Source: Dehalogenimonas formicexedens
GTDB lineage: Bacteria > Chloroflexota > Dehalococcoidia > Dehalococcoidales > Dehalococcoidaceae
Direction of reading: 5' to 3'
NCBI RefSeq assembly: GCF_001953175.1
Contig: NZ_CP018258.1
Location: 1,578,210-1,642,209, forward strand
DNA length: 64,000 nucleotides
Positions 33,004 to 41,719 of this stretch are shown here, piece after piece. Numbering within the stretch: the stretch's first letter is position 1; each line of letters begins with the position of its first letter. The notes under the pieces are model-generated. The model had not been told where the DNA came from. It made no database searches and worked only from the letters and a program-made list of their open reading frames with translations. The position numbers and the translations under genes are program-made.

Positions 33004-33715
33004 GTTCACAGTAAACAGTTTACAGTTCACAGTTCTCAATAAACCTTCAGCGGTCAGCTATCAGCTTTCAGCGAAATTTGTTTGGACATCTTCTTCAAGG
33101 TTTCCCGAAACAACACGATTGAAACATGCAAATATCACGATTGAGTTGTTTGGCGCGGACAATTCATTCAATACGGTCAATTCAATCAAGTAGACAGTCA
33201 TCAGTTCACAGTTTTCAGTTCTCAGCCCCGTTTTTTGGTGGGGTGGCGGCGGGGGGGTTTGTTTCGCTCTTCTGCAAAGCCTTGTTTTCTGAAACAAATC
33301 ATCCGAAATCAGCTTTGGCTCAATCGTATGATTTGATTTCGAAGTCAAATCTTCACCGAACGTAAACGATCCACTCATTCTCCGGTCGCTTTGCCGAACG
33401 ATCAGGGATGGGCAACCGTAGTAATACAGGCGTTCTAATTTATCCACGCCGATATTATAGCACTGGCGTTCCTTTGGGTTGTCAAGCGTTTCGTGTCGTT
33501 TTTGGTAGGGTGGGGAAAATATTTTTTAGACCTTCACGTCGTCCCGAGGGAGGACTCCTCAGAGACGGCTTTGCTGTTTTGTTATGTTACGCTTCAAATT
33601 AAGCAATCGCTCACAGTTGCGGTTGTGTGAAGTTGGGAAGCATTCGATCTCCTTCGCCACGATTTCATAGCGGGCCACCGGAGAACGTCGCGGCTGGCGA
33701 CATCTCTCTTAGCCG
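33004..33715. other. Gene-poor decayed stretch with repeats
   Basis: About 700 bases without a gene I can support. The first part has short imperfect TTCACAGT and ATCAGCTTTCAGC repeats (33006-33070, 33196-33220). 33451-33526 is the second copy of the repeat at 12283, with a TTGACA-N20-TATAAT promoter-like pair on the minus strand. The remainder shows mixed AT-rich and GC-rich patches with no start-stop structure worth calling. Confidence 0.55.
33451..33526. repeat. Intergenic repeat, copy 2 (matches 12283-12347)
   Basis: See the copy at 12283. The two share the GATATTATAGCACTGG start, TTGTCAAGCG and TTCGTGTCGTTTTTGGT. A minus-strand frame starting just beyond it (GTGGATAAATTAG) does not resemble any gene I know. 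Confidence 0.6.
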
Positions 33716-33877
33716 GTGGACAAACTGCTCAACGTCACGCCACGATCTCTCATGGTTGCAAATGAAGCGTTGAAGAATACGATCGGTATGGACCTGACGG
33801 AAATGATCAAGCTCATCCGCACAGGCAAGACCGACGAAGTCCTCAAGATGGCCGAGGCGAAGACGGAGACGGAGTAG
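33716..33877 (+). pseudogene. C-terminal fragment resembling a flotillin/SPFH protein
   Basis: A 53-codon frame opens with GTG right after an in-frame TAG and encodes LLNVTPRSLMVANEAL and IGMDLTEMIKLIRTG. This resembles the C-terminal tail of flotillin-like SPFH membrane-scaffold proteins. No N-terminal portion precedes it, and a good terminator follows. I read it as the remnant of a deleted gene. Confidence 0.45.
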
Positions 33878-33897
33878 GCGGCGACAGGAACAACGTT

Positions 33898-33926
33898 AAA
33901 GAGCCCTCTTGCGAGAGGGCTCTTTT
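33898..33926 (+). terminator. Intrinsic terminator after the fragment
   Basis: GAGCCCTCT (33901-33909) and AGAGGGCTC (33914-33922) form a 9-bp stem with TTGC loop, flanked by A's upstream and TTTT downstream. Confidence 0.8.
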
Positions 33927-34052
33927 GGTTTAGGGGGGTGGTTGGGTGGGGTGGTGAGAAAAAACATTTTCGGGGGGGATTGGATAGACAAAATCATTTT
34001 TGAGTAAGTGTTGAAAGCTATTGGCTTAGTTCTCCATGAACTATACTCAATC

Positions 34053-34862
34053 CTAAGAATGAACGTTACTAAGATCTAAGTATACAGTACCGACCTCTGG
34101 GTCCCACCAATAAGCTGTGGTTCCAACCATTGCTTCGCACCAAACGTAATAATAACCATTTGCATATTCATATAGGCAGGCTGAAATAAAATAACCATCG
34201 TTCATAGCCGCGGTTTGAACATTCAACGCGTGTTGATAAAATACGTTTGCCGAAGACGAACCAGGTTGAATGTGAGCAGAAACCCATGATTGCAACGCTG
34301 AAAAAGAGCCAAAGTTTTTTAGTGGGTATTTAGCTTGAATCGCGGCCAAATTGGTATTTAAGGATGCAACTGAACCCTGCAAAGAAGTTATTGTATAGTT
34401 CAAATTAGTTTTATCGTTAGTAAGGGTTGTGATTGATCCATTCAGGGACGTGATTTCGCTTTGAAAAGCGGTGATCGAAGATTGTAGACTGTTGTTTTCA
34501 TTGGTCAGATTGGTTTTTGTATTGGTCCACTGAAAACCTAGAAATCCTGCCCCGATGATAGCCAAGACCAAAAATATAGAAAGAATTACAATCGGAATGG
34601 ATTTGTTTTTTTCGCGATACACAGGAGGACTTGAATTGATATAAATTGGTCCAGCCGTTGGGGGAACTGGAACGGTTGTAACAGGGTGAGCCGGAATAAT
34701 TGGGGGAGCACTTGCTACTGGTGGTACAACATTTTGAGATTGAACCTGTTGGGGGGCCATCTCGGGAGCTTTGTTAGTCTTGTATTGTGAAAGATTCGTA
34801 CCACAATTGAAACAGAATTGGGAATCATCCTGATTTTGTTTGTTACAATTCGGGCAATACAT
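34053..34862 (-). CDS. Zinc-ribbon, membrane-anchored coiled-coil protein
   Basis: A 269-residue protein. An N-terminal zinc ribbon (MYCPNCNKQ..FCFNCG, C-x2-C-x10-C-x2-C) is followed by a Pro-rich linker, one membrane helix (about 90-110), a coiled coil (about 112-175, repeated Leu/Asn/Ser/Thr heptads) and a C-terminal extracytoplasmic domain with paired Tyr/Trp. Start ATG 34862 has AAGGAGTGAAG upstream; an earlier in-frame start gives eight more residues. The layout suggests a cytoplasmic zinc ribbon and an external domain. The function is unknown. It is one of six zinc-ribbon genes in this region. Confidence 0.8.
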   Translation of the reverse strand: MYCPNCNKQNQDDSQFCFNCGTNLSQYKTNKAPEMAPQQVQSQNVVPPVASAPPIIPAHPVTTVPVPPTAGPIYINSSPPVYREKNKSIPIVILSIFLVLAIIGAGFLGFQWTNTKTNLTNENNSLQSSITAFQSEITSLNGSITTLTNDKTNLNYTITSLQGSVASLNTNLAAIQAKYPLKNFGSFSALQSWVSAHIQPGSSSANVFYQHALNVQTAAMNDGYFISACLYEYANGYYYVWCEAMVGTTAYWWDPEVGTVYLDLSNVHS

Positions 34863-34914
34863 AAGCGAAACTTCACTCCTTACCAATTTCAGTGGGTGTT
34901 CAATAAAATCCCCC

Positions 34915-35436
34915 TCAAATATTAATTACGGTCACCAACTTTCTTTCAGATCCGCATTTCCAGCAGTATTTCGAATCTGAACGGAATTTTTCGCCACACC
35001 TGGCGCAGAATTGAGAGGCGTAACTGCGGATCGGCTCTTGTGTGATTGTGGTTTGCTGCCTAATCAAATTTTGCGATTGCTTGTATTCATTTCTGTCAAC
35101 TAGAATACCAGTCAAAACTAATAGAACTACGGAGGGCAAACCCGTGATCAGCAGGAACATGCTTGCGGTTTCAATTTCCATCTCTGCCATAGAACCCAGA
35201 AAGTTCTGAAAAGTTAAAACCATGAGTATTGATCCAACTAGTCCCAACAAGAATTCGTACCATTCGATTGGGGTTCTTTTAGTCGTGATCCAAATATATA
35301 TATATAAAATAATTGATCCCAGGACTATTCCGATCACCCAATAAGAAGGAAAGAAGTCTAAACCGCGCTTCGTCATTTTCTCGGAAAAAAGTCCGACGAT
35401 TAACAGATTAAGGATGAATCCTGTTATTAACCACAT
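34915..35436 (-). CDS. Membrane protein with C-terminal zinc ribbon
   Basis: A 173-residue protein with four hydrophobic helices (about 3-18, 30-50, 62-80 and 88-108) and a C-terminal zinc ribbon (FCARCGEKF..YCWKCG). Helices 3 and 4 with their linker (MEIETASMFLLITGLPSVVLL) are similar in pattern to the 36356 protein (VELEPAAANMVLIVTGLPGFLL), so the two are probably paralogues. Function unknown. Confidence 0.75.
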   Translation of the reverse strand: MWLITGFILNLLIVGLFSEKMTKRGLDFFPSYWVIGIVLGSIILYIYIWITTKRTPIEWYEFLLGLVGSILMVLTFQNFLGSMAEMEIETASMFLLITGLPSVVLLVLTGILVDRNEYKQSQNLIRQQTTITQEPIRSYASQFCARCGEKFRSDSKYCWKCGSERKLVTVINI

Positions 35437-35470
35437 ATAATTCCCTGCTGCTCCCTAACTCCGGAATGCT

Positions 35471-36067
35471 TTAGGAAGTGCCCAAGAACAACTTTTCGGT
35501 TCCACATCCAGGACAATAACGAATGTATTCTTCAATTTTTTTCCCGCATTTTGTGCAAAAATAAGGCCTATGATTAGGATTAAAATGAGTTTCAGGAAAA
35601 GGAGTCGTTTCCGAATTTTCAATTCTCTCGATTAGTGGAGCCGATGGCATTCCGATATCAAAGTTCATCAATCTGGGAGAAATCGACGTTTTTGATGAAT
35701 ATTTTATCCACCCAAATAGACCACGAAGAATATCGTATATGCCGAAAATAATTGCTCCCCAAAAAACAACGTATGTGCCCCCATCGCCCGCGGACGAATA
35801 CGTTAAAGCCGTTACGATTCCTCCTCCGATTGCCCAGAGTGCGCCAGTAATCATTTTTTTGATGCTAGCCTTCACCATGGCTTGGGCATATTCAGGAGTG
35901 TTTTTATATTCCTCGATAATAGAGTGTGCCACGGCTAAATATTGTCTTACCAATTCCTCAGGGATACCCTTGTTCTTGAATTCTTTAACAAGTGATTTAT
36001 CATCCCTCCCATTGAGGATCAACTGAAGGATTTGTTGAAGGGGCTCATCTGGGTTGTTCTCTGTCAT
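35471..36067 (-). CDS. Membrane protein with C-terminal zinc ribbon
   Basis: A 198-residue protein. An acidic, helical N-terminal 70 residues (with EELVRQYLAVAHSIIEEY) precede two membrane helices (about 78-98 and 105-128) and a C-terminal zinc ribbon (YFCTKCGKK..YCPGCG). ATG 36067 was chosen because AGGAG lies just upstream; a longer frame to 36103 lacks a site. Function unknown. Same strand as the two zinc-ribbon genes downstream. Confidence 0.75.
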   Translation of the reverse strand: MTENNPDEPLQQILQLILNGRDDKSLVKEFKNKGIPEELVRQYLAVAHSIIEEYKNTPEYAQAMVKASIKKMITGALWAIGGGIVTALTYSSAGDGGTYVVFWGAIIFGIYDILRGLFGWIKYSSKTSISPRLMNFDIGMPSAPLIERIENSETTPFPETHFNPNHRPYFCTKCGKKIEEYIRYCPGCGTEKLFLGTS

Positions 36068-36355
36068 GATTTCTCCTAAGGTACCGGAGTGATAATAGAA
36101 CAAACAAACGAGTTATTATTATTCACCACTAAACAGATGTCAATAGTTTTGTAAATAATATTTAGCAATCCACTTCCAAGGATAATGCCAGAAGATTGCT
36201 AGTTCTATAGCTTAGCGATGATCTAGTGTGACGGGGAGGTGGTGAACAGGGCGGGCAACCCGATGGGTCGCCTCTACACAATGGTTCCAGTTTTCGGAAA
36301 ACGGGTCAGGGCATAACGTGTTATGCTTCAAACTGGCGTAAAAGAACTCCGAAGG

Positions 36356-36691
36356 TCAGGCCAGGGCATTCGTCCCGCACTTCGGGCAATAATTGGAATT
36401 CGTATTAAGCTGGCCTCCACAATTTCTACAGTATAAAGTCCTGCCAGGCTGGGAGTTCCCAACTCTTATGTCGTGGCGCGGTAAACTCTGGCGAGATCTT
36501 TTTGAATAACTAAAGATCAATACAACGCCACCTGCGGCCAAAAGGAAGCCCGGCAAGCCCGTAACTATCAGAACCATATTTGCGGCTGCGGGTTCAAGTT
36601 CAACCTGATAACCAAAATAGTTTTGTATCGTAAAGAGAAGCAGAAACAATGCCAGAACCGTTAAAATAATGCCGATTATTAGTCTTGCCAT
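36356..36691 (-). CDS. Small membrane protein with C-terminal zinc ribbon
   Basis: A 111-residue protein with two membrane helices (about 3-22 and 36-62) and a terminal zinc ribbon (YCRNCGGQ..YCPKCG). The helical part resembles the middle of the 34915 protein. It faces the divergent TM2 gene at 36856, with about 160 AT-rich bases between. Function unknown. The 290 bases after it (36068-36355) hold no gene I can support. Confidence 0.75.
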   Translation of the reverse strand: MARLIIGIILTVLALFLLLFTIQNYFGYQVELEPAAANMVLIVTGLPGFLLAAGGVVLIFSYSKRSRQSLPRHDIRVGNSQPGRTLYCRNCGGQLNTNSNYCPKCGTNALA

Positions 36692-36855
36692 CTAATTTCC
36701 TTTCCATCAATCTTAAAAATAATTTCTTGCTACCCGTTCCAAAATCTTGTTAATATGTTAGAGTGTAGAACTTATAAGTTACCGTAGTCAATATTGTAGT
36801 AATCTCATATTCGAATTAAAGTAAGCGTAAATATTCAATAAGAGAGGACAAAACG

Positions 36856-37173
36856 ATGTATTGCGCCAATTGCGGAAAACAGGTTGTAGAGGGAGCGTCG
36901 TTCTGTTCAAATTGCGGGGCAGCTACAAATCCCAATCAGGCGAACGCAGATCTCAAACAAAAATCCAAGATCGCTGCGGGCTTATTCGGGATATTCCTCG
37001 GCGCCTTTGGCGTGCATCGTTTCTATCTAGGGTTTGTCGGGATCGGGATCGTTCAAATCGTTGTTACCATCGTTACTTTGGGGTTCGGCGGTGTTTGGGG
37101 ATTTATCGAAGGTATTTTGTTATTAACCGGGACTTTCAACAAAGATGCCAGGGGCATTCCGCTCCGTGACTGA
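36856..37173 (+). CDS. TM2-domain protein with N-terminal zinc ribbon
   Basis: A 105-residue protein. The zinc ribbon (MYCANCGKQ..FCSNCG) is followed by a TM2 domain: KIAAGLFGIFLGAFGVHRFYLG then a second helix ending GFGGVWGFIEGILLL. The GxFGxHRFYLG motif is diagnostic. TM2 proteins with an attached ribbon are widespread, but their job is unsettled. It begins the rightward zinc-ribbon group. Confidence 0.9.
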   Translation: MYCANCGKQVVEGASFCSNCGAATNPNQANADLKQKSKIAAGLFGIFLGAFGVHRFYLGFVGIGIVQIVVTIVTLGFGGVWGFIEGILLLTGTFNKDARGIPLRD

Positions 37174-37206
37174 TGTTCAATTTGGGAGCGGTAAAGAGGA
37201 CTAGAG

Positions 37207-37998
37207 ATGTACTGCGTAAATTGCGGTAGCCAAGTCGTAAGCAACGATTCTTTTTGCACAAATTGCGGGAACCCAAGCTCAGTGTCGAGAGGAGTCCCGA
37301 CCGTTTACAAACCTCTTCCTAAATATTCCTCGGTTCACGGACTTTCTCTAAGTCTGGCGATTGTATTCGCGGTTCTGCTGGTAGTTGCTGCAGTATCGAT
37401 TTATTCGGACATTTTACAGGTACAACTGATTGACCGTGTTGCAAATGGGGGAATTATCACCGAAGCAGAAGCGACAACCAATGATGCGCGTGTGGCTTCT
37501 ATCGGTGGCATCTATTTTCTCGTGAACATCGTGGTAATCGTTCTATTCTTGGTGTGGATTCACACTGCGCACCGGAATCTCGGTCCTCTTGGTTCCGCTG
37601 GGCTAGAATACACTCCCGGATGGGCGGTTGGCGGCTTTTTTGTTCCTTTTCTAAATCTCGTTCGCCCCTACCAGGTGACCAAGGAAATTTGGAAAGCGAG
37701 CGATCCTGATTTTCTGAGTACGACGGGCGACAATTGGAAAAAGGTTCGAGTATCGTCAATATTGGGGTGGTGGTGGGCTTTGTTTCTTATTACGGGATTT
37801 TTTGGAAACATGGTGCTCCGTAGTTCATTTAACCTGGACACACTCGAAAATATCCAATCATATACGTATGTCACTTTAGCCTCCGATATAATCCTTGTGC
37901 CTGCGATAATCTTGGCTGTCGTTCTAGTCTTAGACATTGATAACCGACAAATGAAAAGATACAAGGTTAAATTTTTTGCGAGAAACCAGGAACCTTAA
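37207..37998 (+). CDS. DUF4328 membrane protein with N-terminal zinc ribbon
   Basis: A 263-residue protein. The ribbon MYCVNCGSQ..FCTNCG is followed by about six membrane helices with the DUF4328 hallmark: AHRNLGPLGSAGLEYTPGWAVGGFFVPFLNLVRPYQ then EIWKASDP. The domain is found in many bacterial membrane proteins of unknown function. It lies 33 bases after the TM2 gene and likely shares its transcript. Confidence 0.87.
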   Translation: MYCVNCGSQVVSNDSFCTNCGNPSSVSRGVPTVYKPLPKYSSVHGLSLSLAIVFAVLLVVAAVSIYSDILQVQLIDRVANGGIITEAEATTNDARVASIGGIYFLVNIVVIVLFLVWIHTAHRNLGPLGSAGLEYTPGWAVGGFFVPFLNLVRPYQVTKEIWKASDPDFLSTTGDNWKKVRVSSILGWWWALFLITGFFGNMVLRSSFNLDTLENIQSYTYVTLASDIILVPAIILAVVLVLDIDNRQMKRYKVKFFARNQEP

Positions 37999-38060
37999 TA
38001 GCCATTCCATAACGTGGAATTTTAATATCGGGACGTTTCAACGGTCGTTCGGAGCAAGAA

Positions 38061-38303
38061 ATGAGTATCGCCGGATTCATTATCGGTGTCTTAGCTTTCC
38101 TGGGTTTCCTCGTAGGACTGATCCCTTTCCTGGGTTGGACCAATTGGGTGAACATCCCTTTCGCAATCCTCGGCTTCATCCTTAGTTTAGTCGGGGCTGT
38201 CAGAGGCCCGAACAAAGGCTTGGGGATTGCCGGCATAATCCTTTGCGCTATCGCGATATTCGTGGGGGCTTTGAGGCTGGGGGCGGGGGGAGGGATTATC
38301 TAG
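38061..38303 (+). CDS. Small membrane protein, DUF4190-like
   Basis: An 80-residue protein with three hydrophobic stretches and a Gly/Pro pattern (GFIIGVLAFLGFLVGLIPFLG, then PNKGLGIAGIILC). This resembles the DUF4190 type of small membrane proteins that often accompany zinc ribbons. It starts 62 bases after the DUF4328 gene. Function unknown. Confidence 0.65.
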   Translation: MSIAGFIIGVLAFLGFLVGLIPFLGWTNWVNIPFAILGFILSLVGAVRGPNKGLGIAGIILCAIAIFVGALRLGAGGGII

Positions 38304-39325
38304 GGGAGGGTGGAGAGGGGGAGGATGCGGGCGATCGGCCGCTCGCCCTTACACAGGATTTTATAGTCCGGTGCTCGGGGGAGGACGATTGCGATCCTCC
38401 GACTCCAGACCGCTCAAGGGGCGAACCCTCTTAGGATGGCGAGCGAACTCAGTGGCGGCTTATCCGCATCAGATTGCCACGGACTGCTGACCGGCAGTCC
38501 TCGCAAAGACATATGAGAACATGGATTCCCGCCTTCGCGAGAATGATAGAGGGGGGCGGGGGGGGTTGGGGACGACGAGGCGGGCGGGTTAAAAACCCGC
38601 CCCTACGATAGAACATGGCCGGCGAGCCGGTGGGTCGGTCTACGGTTGAATGGAGGGGTGGCGGGAGGGAGATTGCCACGGACTGCTGACCGGCAGTCCT
38701 CGCAAAGACATATGAGAACATGGATTCCCGCCTTCGCGGGAATGACAGAGGGGGGCGGAGAACGGGACAGCATGCCATGCTACTACAAGACACCTGGATT
38801 CCGCCTTCGCAGAATGACAGAAGGGGCGAAGGGGAGGGTTGGGGACGACGAGGCGGGCGGGTTAAAAACCCGCCCCTACGATAGAACAAGGCCAGCGAGC
38901 CGGTGGGCCGGTCTACGGTTGAATGGAGGGGTGGCGGGAGGGAGATTGCCACGGACTGCTGACCGGCAGTCCTCGCAAAGACATATGAGAACATGGATTC
39001 CCGCCTTCGCGGGAATGACAGAGGGGGGCGGCGGGGGGGGGGGTTGGGACGACGAGGCGGGCGGGTTAAAAACCCGCCCCTACGATAGAACAAGGCCGGC
39101 GAGCCGGTGGGCCGGTCTACGGTTGAATGGAGGGGTGGCGGGAGGGAGATTGCCACGGACTGCTGACCGGCAGTCCTCGCAAAGACATATGAGAGCATAG
39201 ATTACCGCCTTCGCGGGAATGACAGAAGGGGGTGGAGGACGATTCCATTAAGGTCGGGACACGTTATTGACCCGTGCCATATAATCTAAAAGCAGTAGAT
39301 TTCTGGCTTTTCGAGGTACAAATAT
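38304..39325. repeat. Composite array of intergenic repeats, about four units
   Basis: There is no real gene here. Four copies of a composite unit begin at 38471, 38670, 38943 and 39147 (spacings 199, 273, 204; the last is truncated near 39235). Each unit strings together several hairpins: GGACTGC/GCAGTCC, CCCGCCTTCGCGGG, GGGCGGGTT/AACCCGCCC and GGCCGG/CCGGCC-type elements. The longer second unit carries an extra block (about 38760-38830). The open reading frames across it are products of the repeats. Confidence 0.75.
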
Positions 39326-40330
39326 TTGGAGATTTCACCAGAAGAACGAAAGAAAATATACGAGGAAGAAGAAGCCAGGATTGAGGGGGAAGCGCAAGCG
39401 ACGATTAAACCAATGGACCCTTCTCAGAAAACAAGCCTGGGGCTTTCACAAAATATCGAAGCATTTCTGTGCTACCTGGGCATGTGGGTTACCGGCATAA
39501 TTTTCCTCATCATCGAACAAAAAAACGCCAAAGTCCGTTTCCACGCCACCCAATCCATCTTAATCTTCGGCCCGCTCTCAGTCGCGGGATGGATCCTCGG
39601 CTGGATCCCGGTTTCGGGCGGAGTCCTTTCATTTCTCGTGTCCATCGTAGCCCTGGTGCTCTGGATAGTATTAATGGTCAAAACATACCGGGGCGACGAG
39701 TTTGAAATACCGGTAGTCAGCAACCTGGCCAGGCAACTAACAGGAATATCCGCAACTCCCCCATCCCAGATCAATGAGATTCGAACCAGGAGCAGCCTCA
39801 ATGCTCCGAGTGAGCCAGCCGATTCGCGGAAATACGTTCCGGGCAGCCGGGTGGGAAGGCTGGTGGGTTCCAGCATTCTAATCGCCTGGTACTCGGCGCT
39901 ACTAATATTGATGAATTTCTACCACCAGTACATCGCGATTTACCATGGTAACACCTCGAACGGCGTCACCACATGGACCAGGGATCCAATTCTGAACCAG
40001 GATTTCCACCAGTGGTTGCCGATCCTGAATGTTGCCCTGTTTGTAGGCATAGCAGGAAATATCATGACCATTGTCTGGGACAAATACCTGCTCCGGGAAC
40101 CCGTCAAGATGGTCATCGACATTTTTTCCCTCGCTGCGATCGTCAGTCTGATAAACACCTTCCCGTTCGATTTCAGTTCGTTCCCGGATGCCCTTTCGAT
40201 CGATGCCACGCGGGTCGGAGTGAGAGTGGTACTCATACTAGCGGCTGTCGGCACTGGAATCGGCATACTGGTACGATTTATTAAGTTTATAGCGAACCTT
40301 TCGACCGGCCGGACTAGTTATCAACCGTAA
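39326..40330 (+). CDS. Multi-helix membrane protein, DUF4870-like N-terminus
   Basis: A 334-residue protein starting at TTG 39326 (CGAGG upstream). An acidic helical lead (SPEERKKIYEEEEARIEGEA) precedes FLCYLGMWVTGIIFLIIEQKNAKVRFHATQSILIF, the DUF4870-type signature, spread over three helices. After a polar linker (about 145-175) four more helices follow that I do not recognise. The two-part layout suggests a fusion of a DUF4870-like module and a second membrane domain. It overlaps the convergent isoprenoid gene by 10 bases. Confidence 0.75.
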   Translation: MEISPEERKKIYEEEEARIEGEAQATIKPMDPSQKTSLGLSQNIEAFLCYLGMWVTGIIFLIIEQKNAKVRFHATQSILIFGPLSVAGWILGWIPVSGGVLSFLVSIVALVLWIVLMVKTYRGDEFEIPVVSNLARQLTGISATPPSQINEIRTRSSLNAPSEPADSRKYVPGSRVGRLVGSSILIAWYSALLILMNFYHQYIAIYHGNTSNGVTTWTRDPILNQDFHQWLPILNVALFVGIAGNIMTIVWDKYLLREPVKMVIDIFSLAAIVSLINTFPFDFSSFPDALSIDATRVGVRVVLILAAVGTGIGILVRFIKFIANLSTGRTSYQP

Positions 40331-41574
40331 AGACCCGCGTTTTTCAATGAAAGCTTTTGCTTCCTGAGGGTCGCCGTGACTTTTTCCAAGTGGGCGAGGC
40401 GGAAGGGGAAATGAGCTTCGAGGCGGCTTAAATATTCCCTGCGAAAATACCGGTGGCTCTGATAGGCGGCGCCGATGATCAATTGGGCCACGCTCATGCG
40501 GATGACTTCTTTCAAGGGCTCGATGCCTTGCGCCGTGAACGCTTCAAGATAATCCATGACATGTTTTCCGAAGGCGATGGCCCGGTTGGCGAGCGATTCC
40601 AGGGCGATCGGGTCCTTCGCAGCCAGGCAAAACAAGGTGACGTTACCGCTCTTGAGGTCCTGCTTCAAGTCCTGAATATCATCGACCAGTTGGAGAAAAA
40701 TGCCCAGCCCGAAAATGAATCTCACCTGCCGTGGAGTGAGCCCGTTTTCAGCTATAAGGTAGGCATCCGCGAGCACCGACGTGCCGCCTTTATCGATGGT
40801 TACCGTCAGGACATCATCGACACTCGGCTGTCTCTTAGTTTGCAGCTCCAGGCTTTTGACCTGGGCTCGCTGGATGGCCAGCAAGCTGGCGAAGACCTGA
40901 GGCGTTCGAGCGCGGTATTTTTCAGACTCGATCGTCGCCACCATCGAAAATATCCGTTTTTCGTGCCCGTTGGCGGGAGAGACATTTTCCCCGGCCAGGC
41001 GCCGCCCGAAGAGGGCGTTGAATGCCCGTTTGGACGCCGCGGGGATCTTCGGGTCATCGAGGTAGTTATCGGAGTAGGGATAGAGCATGCTGTAGGCAAA
41101 AACCGAGGGCGTCAGGAGGCACGATTGCCCTAACAGCAATTGCAGGACGTGCATCACGACGACGTTCCGGGAAGCCTGGAAGATCTCATCGTCAGATAGG
41201 GATTCTTGCCCTCGGGCCATTTGCGCGAATTGTACGAGAGATTGAGGCATGCCGCGGCGGCAGAGGATCTCGAGTTGGGCGGGGCTTAAGCCGAACGCCG
41301 CCTGGCCGAGCCGGTCCAGCCCGAACAGTACGCGTTCCTCAAGAGCTGACTTACCATCGAAAGTCGAAGGCGGATGGCGGAGTTCCCCCAGCGACTGGCT
41401 CAAAAAAAGATCCAGGTGGGATTCCCGAATGGCGTGATCGGCGTCGTCAACCAGAGGGCTCAAATCGGCGTCTTCTCCCGCCCCGTTCCAGACGCGCGAG
41501 AATTCCTCCACCAGTCGGGCGACGGGCGGATCGATCGCGCTTTTCGGTGAATCAACCCCCATGGCTTGGAGCAC
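40321..41574 (-). CDS. Class I isoprenoid enzyme (all-alpha prenyltransferase fold)
   Basis: A 417-residue protein. Two Asp-rich motifs fit the trans-prenyltransferase/terpene-synthase fold: YSDNYLDDP near residue 167 and LQLVDDIQDLKQD near 300, which would bind Mg2+-diphosphate. The sequence is longer and more diverged than the usual 300-350-residue polyprenyl synthases, and the first motif is DNxxDD rather than DDxxD. That places it with unassigned 'class 1 isoprenoid biosynthesis' proteins. The product is unknown. It stands alone. ATG 41562 is an alternative start to GTG 41574. Confidence 0.75.
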   Translation of the reverse strand: MLQAMGVDSPKSAIDPPVARLVEEFSRVWNGAGEDADLSPLVDDADHAIRESHLDLFLSQSLGELRHPPSTFDGKSALEERVLFGLDRLGQAAFGLSPAQLEILCRRGMPQSLVQFAQMARGQESLSDDEIFQASRNVVVMHVLQLLLGQSCLLTPSVFAYSMLYPYSDNYLDDPKIPAASKRAFNALFGRRLAGENVSPANGHEKRIFSMVATIESEKYRARTPQVFASLLAIQRAQVKSLELQTKRQPSVDDVLTVTIDKGGTSVLADAYLIAENGLTPRQVRFIFGLGIFLQLVDDIQDLKQDLKSGNVTLFCLAAKDPIALESLANRAIAFGKHVMDYLEAFTAQGIEPLKEVIRMSVAQLIIGAAYQSHRYFRREYLSRLEAHFPFRLAHLEKVTATLRKQKLSLKNAGLYG

Positions 41575-41719
41575 TCCCGACTGTGAATGTTACCACGAAG
41601 GGGGAGAGGGTGCTATGGGTGAGCGCGGTAGAGCTCCCCGAAGGTCTTGATTATGCTCCCGCATAGTGGTACTTTTAAAGACAAACTAGGTCTCATCAAC
41701 CGGTAGAGGTGGTTCGGTC

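Noticed and set aside
33061-33447. A 128-codon minus-strand frame after a promoter-like repeat
   Set aside because: The start is a GTG without a ribosome site, the composition is mixed, and the second half reads through TTCACAGT-type repeats; no family is recognisable.
38449-39200. Long open reading frames on both strands (up to 249 codons)
   Set aside because: They run through the four-unit repeat array and consist of repeated hairpin translations; there is no start site and no family pattern.
38471-39235. A CRISPR array
   Set aside because: Units are about 200 bases and composed of hairpins, without short regular repeats and unique spacers; no cas genes are present anywhere in the window.
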